DNA of 8,806 bases from the NCBI GenBank assembly GCA_903934195.1, contig CAIZMV010000302.1, forward strand, positions 1 through 8,806, in the 5' to 3' direction. Under the pieces are notes generated by a model that was not told the DNA's origin, ran no database searches, and worked only from the letters and a program-made list of their open reading frames with translations. This stretch comes from an uncultured Acidimicrobiaceae bacterium (GTDB taxonomy: Bacteria; Actinomycetota; Acidimicrobiia; Acidimicrobiales; Ilumatobacteraceae). A program made the translations under genes and the position numbers. Positions 6,485 to 8,806 of this stretch are shown here, in pieces (within the stretch, counting starts at the first letter, position 1; every line of letters begins with the position of its first letter).

Positions 6485-7372
6485 GTGACAATCACGCCGA
6501 ACTCATTCTATATTTCAATTCGTGACGGCCTTTCCCTGCGCATGTTGCAATGGTCGTCTGTTGACGAGTCCCCCGGCATTCCCATCCTTCTCATTCATGG
6601 TCTTGCCTCGAACGCCCGTCTGTGGGATGGGCCAGCGCGGCGCCTTGCCGAACTTGGTCATGCAGTAACGGCCATTGACCTTCGCGGACACGGCCTTAGC
6701 GACAAACCCGACACCGGATACGACATGGCAAATATTGCCGACGATGTCCTTGATGTGGTCAACGCGCTCGGTGTACGCCAACGCAATTGGGTACGACCTC
6801 TTGTTCTTGGGCAATCGTGGGGTGGAAACATCGTGGTGGAATATGCGCATCGATACGGCGACACAATTCGCGGCATCGTTGCCGTTGATGGCGGCACCAT
6901 TGAATTGTCGGAAGCATTTCCTGAATGGGAACAGTGCAAGGTGACGATGGCGCCACCAGCACTTGCCGGTATGCAATACGACAAACTTCGTTCATACATT
7001 CGCGCTGCTCACCCTGATTGGAGCGAAGAAGCAATTGATGGCCAGATGCACAACATGGAGCGCATGTCCGACAACACCATTCGCACACACCTCACCTTTG
7101 ATCGACATATCGACGTTTTGCACGGGCTATGGATGCACAAGCCTTCAACGTTGTGGGCTGACATCAAAGTTCCGGTCATGTTTACGCCTGCCTCTCGCTC
7201 GGAAGACCACCACACAAAAATGAAGCGCGCACAAATTCAGAATGCTCTCAACAATCTTGCCCGTGGACGGGTGGAGTGGTTCACACCTGCAGATCATGAT
7301 TTGCATGCACAATTTCCATTGCAATTTGCTGGTGTAGTTGACGACGCCATTACTTCAGGATTCTTCTCATGA
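6485..7372 (+). CDS. Alpha/beta-fold hydrolase
   Basis: A 295-residue alpha/beta hydrolase. The oxyanion segment LLIHGLASNARLWD (35-48), the strand-4 region AIDLRGHGLSDKP (63-75) and the nucleophile elbow GQSWGG (109-114, Ser111) are clear. The catalytic histidine is His271 or His274 in ADHDLHAQFP. The acid is less certain: Asp135 in AVDGGTIE, after beta-6, is the best candidate, because the usual post-beta-7 Asp position reads TPASRSED. A cap region lies at about 145-215. An esterase, lactonase or C-C hydrolase role is possible; substrate unknown. The GTG at 6485 is the only reasonable start: an in-frame TAG lies at 6458, and the first 20 residues look like the normal beta-1/beta-2 entry. 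There is no SD, so the mRNA may be leaderless. The stop overlaps the next gene's start as ATGA. Confidence 0.9.
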   Translation: MTITPNSFYISIRDGLSLRMLQWSSVDESPGIPILLIHGLASNARLWDGPARRLAELGHAVTAIDLRGHGLSDKPDTGYDMANIADDVLDVVNALGVRQRNWVRPLVLGQSWGGNIVVEYAHRYGDTIRGIVAVDGGTIELSEAFPEWEQCKVTMAPPALAGMQYDKLRSYIRAAHPDWSEEAIDGQMHNMERMSDNTIRTHLTFDRHIDVLHGLWMHKPSTLWADIKVPVMFTPASRSEDHHTKMKRAQIQNALNNLARGRVEWFTPADHDLHAQFPLQFAGVVDDAITSGFFS

Positions 7373-8652
7373 GCCTTCCGCGCATCCTTGCAATCATGGG
7401 CTCAGGCGAAACAACGCCAACCATGGTCACTACACATCGTCGTCTCACATCTTTGCTGCCATCGCCAGTTAAAGCAGTCGTGCTTGACACCCCGTACGGG
7501 TTTCAGGAAAACGCACCTGAACTTGCAACAAAAGCCGTTGAGTATTTCAAAACATCTATCAATGTTGATCTTGTTGTTGCCGGTCTCGTCCGCTTACACG
7601 ACACACATATTGCAGCAGACCCCGTCGCAATCGAACGTGGGCTTCGCGCACTATCCGATGCTGACTACATCTTTGCTGGTCCTGGTTCACCTACATATGC
7701 GTTGCGTCAATGGTCCGGATCATCTATAGCGCGAATCATGATTGACAAACTCAACAACGGTGGAATCGTGACGTTTGCTTCAGCTGCTGCTCTCACGCTC
7801 GGCAAGGCAACGGTGCCGGTGTACGAGGTGTACAAAGTTGGGCAAGACGTTCAGGCCCTTGCCGGCTTAGACATTCTCGCAAGTATCGGCATCAACGCTG
7901 CCGTAATTCCTCATTACGACAACACAGAGGGCGCAAACCACGACACCCGTTTCTGTTATCTCGGCGAGGCTCGTTTGCAAATGTTCGAATCACTGCTCGA
8001 CCCTGACACGTACGTTCTCGGAGTTGACGAACACACTGGATTGATAATCGATCTCGATGCAGCTACAGCAACCGTTGTTGGCAATAGCAATGTCACTATC
8101 CGATTGCGCAGTGAATCTTTTGTCTACCCAACTGGATCTGTCATTCCACTTTCACTTCTGCAGTCACCCACGTCGTTGTTAACAGGATCCGGTGAGGTGT
8201 CGTCAAATCATTCCATCGCAACCACGCCTGTTGCAACAATCGCTGAGCCGGCTCAGGCCAATTCACTTGATGCGGCACTTGCTGAGTCAATTCAACAATT
8301 TGACCAAGCGATGCAACAGCGTGACGCACTAGCCGCTGTACGTGCAGTTTTGTCTCTAGAACAATCAATGCAGGATTGGTCAAGCGACACGTTGCAAAGC
8401 GATGTGCTCGTGCGCGCTCGCGGCACACTTCGCTCCATGATTAGTCAATTGGGCGACGCTGCAGTCGGTGGTGTGAGAGACCCTCGCGAAGTCGTGGCGC
8501 CATTTGTTGAGGCCATGCTGTCAGTGCGGGCCACCGTTCGCGCCGAGAAGCGTTTTGATTTGTCAGACATCATTCGCGATGTATTCGCGTCGCTCAATAT
8601 TGAAGTGCGCGATACGCCGGCAGGCGTTGAGTGGTCTTTACGAACTGAGTAA
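7369..8652 (+). CDS. Peptidase S51/cyanophycinase-like domain fused to a CysS C-terminal-like helical domain
   Basis: A 427-residue two-domain protein. Residues ~5-262 resemble the class I glutamine-amidotransferase-like fold of peptidase S51 (peptidase E, cyanophycinase): LAIMGSGETTP (7-17), FAGPGSPTYALRQ (102-114), a nucleophile-elbow-like TFASAAALTLG with Ser138, a histidine segment IPHYDNTEG (His182), and LGVDEHTGLIIDL (217-229), comparable to the cyanophycinase GiDE.TAL strand. The elbow lacks the usual G-x-S-A-G glycines, so activity is uncertain. After a Ser/Thr/Ala-rich linker (~265-297), residues ~298-427 are helical and resemble the C-terminal region of cysteinyl-tRNA synthetase, ending in RAEKRFDLSDIIRD, then DTPAGVEW (415-422). 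No HIGH or KMSKS motif or synthetase core is present. The ATG overlaps the hydrolase stop (ATGA), with AGGA eight bases upstream. Function unknown; peptide hydrolysis and RNA or protein binding are hypotheses. Confidence 0.82.
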   Translation: MSLPRILAIMGSGETTPTMVTTHRRLTSLLPSPVKAVVLDTPYGFQENAPELATKAVEYFKTSINVDLVVAGLVRLHDTHIAADPVAIERGLRALSDADYIFAGPGSPTYALRQWSGSSIARIMIDKLNNGGIVTFASAAALTLGKATVPVYEVYKVGQDVQALAGLDILASIGINAAVIPHYDNTEGANHDTRFCYLGEARLQMFESLLDPDTYVLGVDEHTGLIIDLDAATATVVGNSNVTIRLRSESFVYPTGSVIPLSLLQSPTSLLTGSGEVSSNHSIATTPVATIAEPAQANSLDAALAESIQQFDQAMQQRDALAAVRAVLSLEQSMQDWSSDTLQSDVLVRARGTLRSMISQLGDAAVGGVRDPREVVAPFVEAMLSVRATVRAEKRFDLSDIIRDVFASLNIEVRDTPAGVEWSLRTE

Positions 8653-8654
8653 AA

Positions 8655-8806
8655 TCAGATGTGGTGCAGGCCAGAGATTCTGGTTCGTCCACGGATTCCG
8701 GTAACCGCATAGACCACGATGAACATCAGTGTGCCAGTCAGAATAATGGTTGCACTTGCTGACGTGTCAAGGAAGTACGACAGGTACATACCGGTGAACG
8801 CCGATA
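8655..8806 (-). CDS. Metal (Zn/Mn-type) ABC transporter permease, C-terminal fragment
   Basis: Only the last 49 residues are in the window; the 5' part lies beyond base 8806. The fragment begins SAFTGMYLSYFLDTSASATI, continues with a hydrophobic helix (ILTGTLMFIVVYAVTG) and ends in a short basic tail RGRTRISGLHHI before TGA. The pattern G-x-x-L-S-Y-x-L-D-T followed by a final membrane helix is typical of the ABC-3 (ZnuB/MntB/AztB) permease family, which imports Zn(II) or Mn(II) with a binding protein and an ATPase. The His-His near the C-terminus may be incidental. The gene ends two bases after the stop of the convergent S51/CysS-like gene, leaving no room for a separate terminator. Confidence 0.75.
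   Translation of the reverse strand, partial: SAFTGMYLSYFLDTSASATIILTGTLMFIVVYAVTGIRGRTRISGLHHI

Noticed and set aside
6379..6495. 39-residue N-terminal extension of the LLM oxidoreductase from ATG 6495
   Set aside because: It would cover the intergenic promoter region and overlap the divergent hydrolase start; GGGAG before ATG 6378 and the family N-terminus support the shorter form.
8671..8683. CCAGA-GAT-TCTGG hairpin as an intrinsic terminator of the S51/CysS-like gene
   Set aside because: The stem is only five base pairs, no T-run follows, and it lies inside the opposing permease coding sequence.
1..8806. tRNA, rRNA, CRISPR array, insertion sequence or phage gene
   Set aside because: By reading both strands I saw no cloverleaf-like element, spaced direct repeats, transposase motif or terminal inverted repeats; the window is explained by ordinary protein genes.

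Overview
The window looks like a chromosomal stretch from an actinobacterium of intermediate G+C, plausibly Acidimicrobiia-like. That placement is inferred from protein character only: an F420-type luciferase-like oxidoreductase of the mycobacterial Rv3520c kind, a hydroxysteroid/3-hydroxyacyl-CoA dehydrogenase-like SDR, a MenJ-like geranylgeranyl reductase, a family VIII esterase, and frequent GTG starts without Shine-Dalgarno sequences. No RNA gene, CRISPR array, transposase or prophage gene was seen. The sequence is almost fully coding, with no gene-free stretch over about 110 bases.

Layout. (1) Bases 1-661, minus strand: 3'-truncated SDR dehydrogenase. (2) A 103-base divergent spacer, then a plus-strand cluster: geranylgeranyl-reductase-family flavoprotein (765-1967), nitronate monooxygenase-like FMN protein (1990-2952) and an MFS exporter (2959-4194), with gaps of 22 and 6 bases. 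(3) Converging on it with a 38-base tail-to-tail overlap, a minus-strand pair: LLM-class F420-dependent oxidoreductase (5326-6378), then a beta-lactamase-fold serine hydrolase (4157-5323) starting 2 bases after the upstream stop. (4) A 106-base divergent spacer, then a plus-strand pair: alpha/beta hydrolase (6485-7372) and a two-domain protein (7369-8652) joined by an ATGA stop/start overlap. (5) Bases 8655-8806, minus strand: C-terminal end of a metal ABC transporter permease, tail-to-tail with a 2-base gap.

Most of these genes suggest redox and hydrolytic handling of lipid, isoprenoid or acyl substrates: SDR, isoprenoid double-bond reductase, FMN oxygenase, F420 oxidoreductase, esterase, alpha/beta hydrolase and an exporter. 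No pathway can be closed from the sequence alone. The most unusual item is the 7369-8652 protein. Its N-terminal part is a peptidase S51/cyanophycinase-like (class I glutamine-amidotransferase fold) domain, and its last ~130 residues resemble the C-terminal helical, tRNA-contacting region of cysteinyl-tRNA synthetase, without any synthetase catalytic core. It is translationally coupled to the alpha/beta hydrolase.
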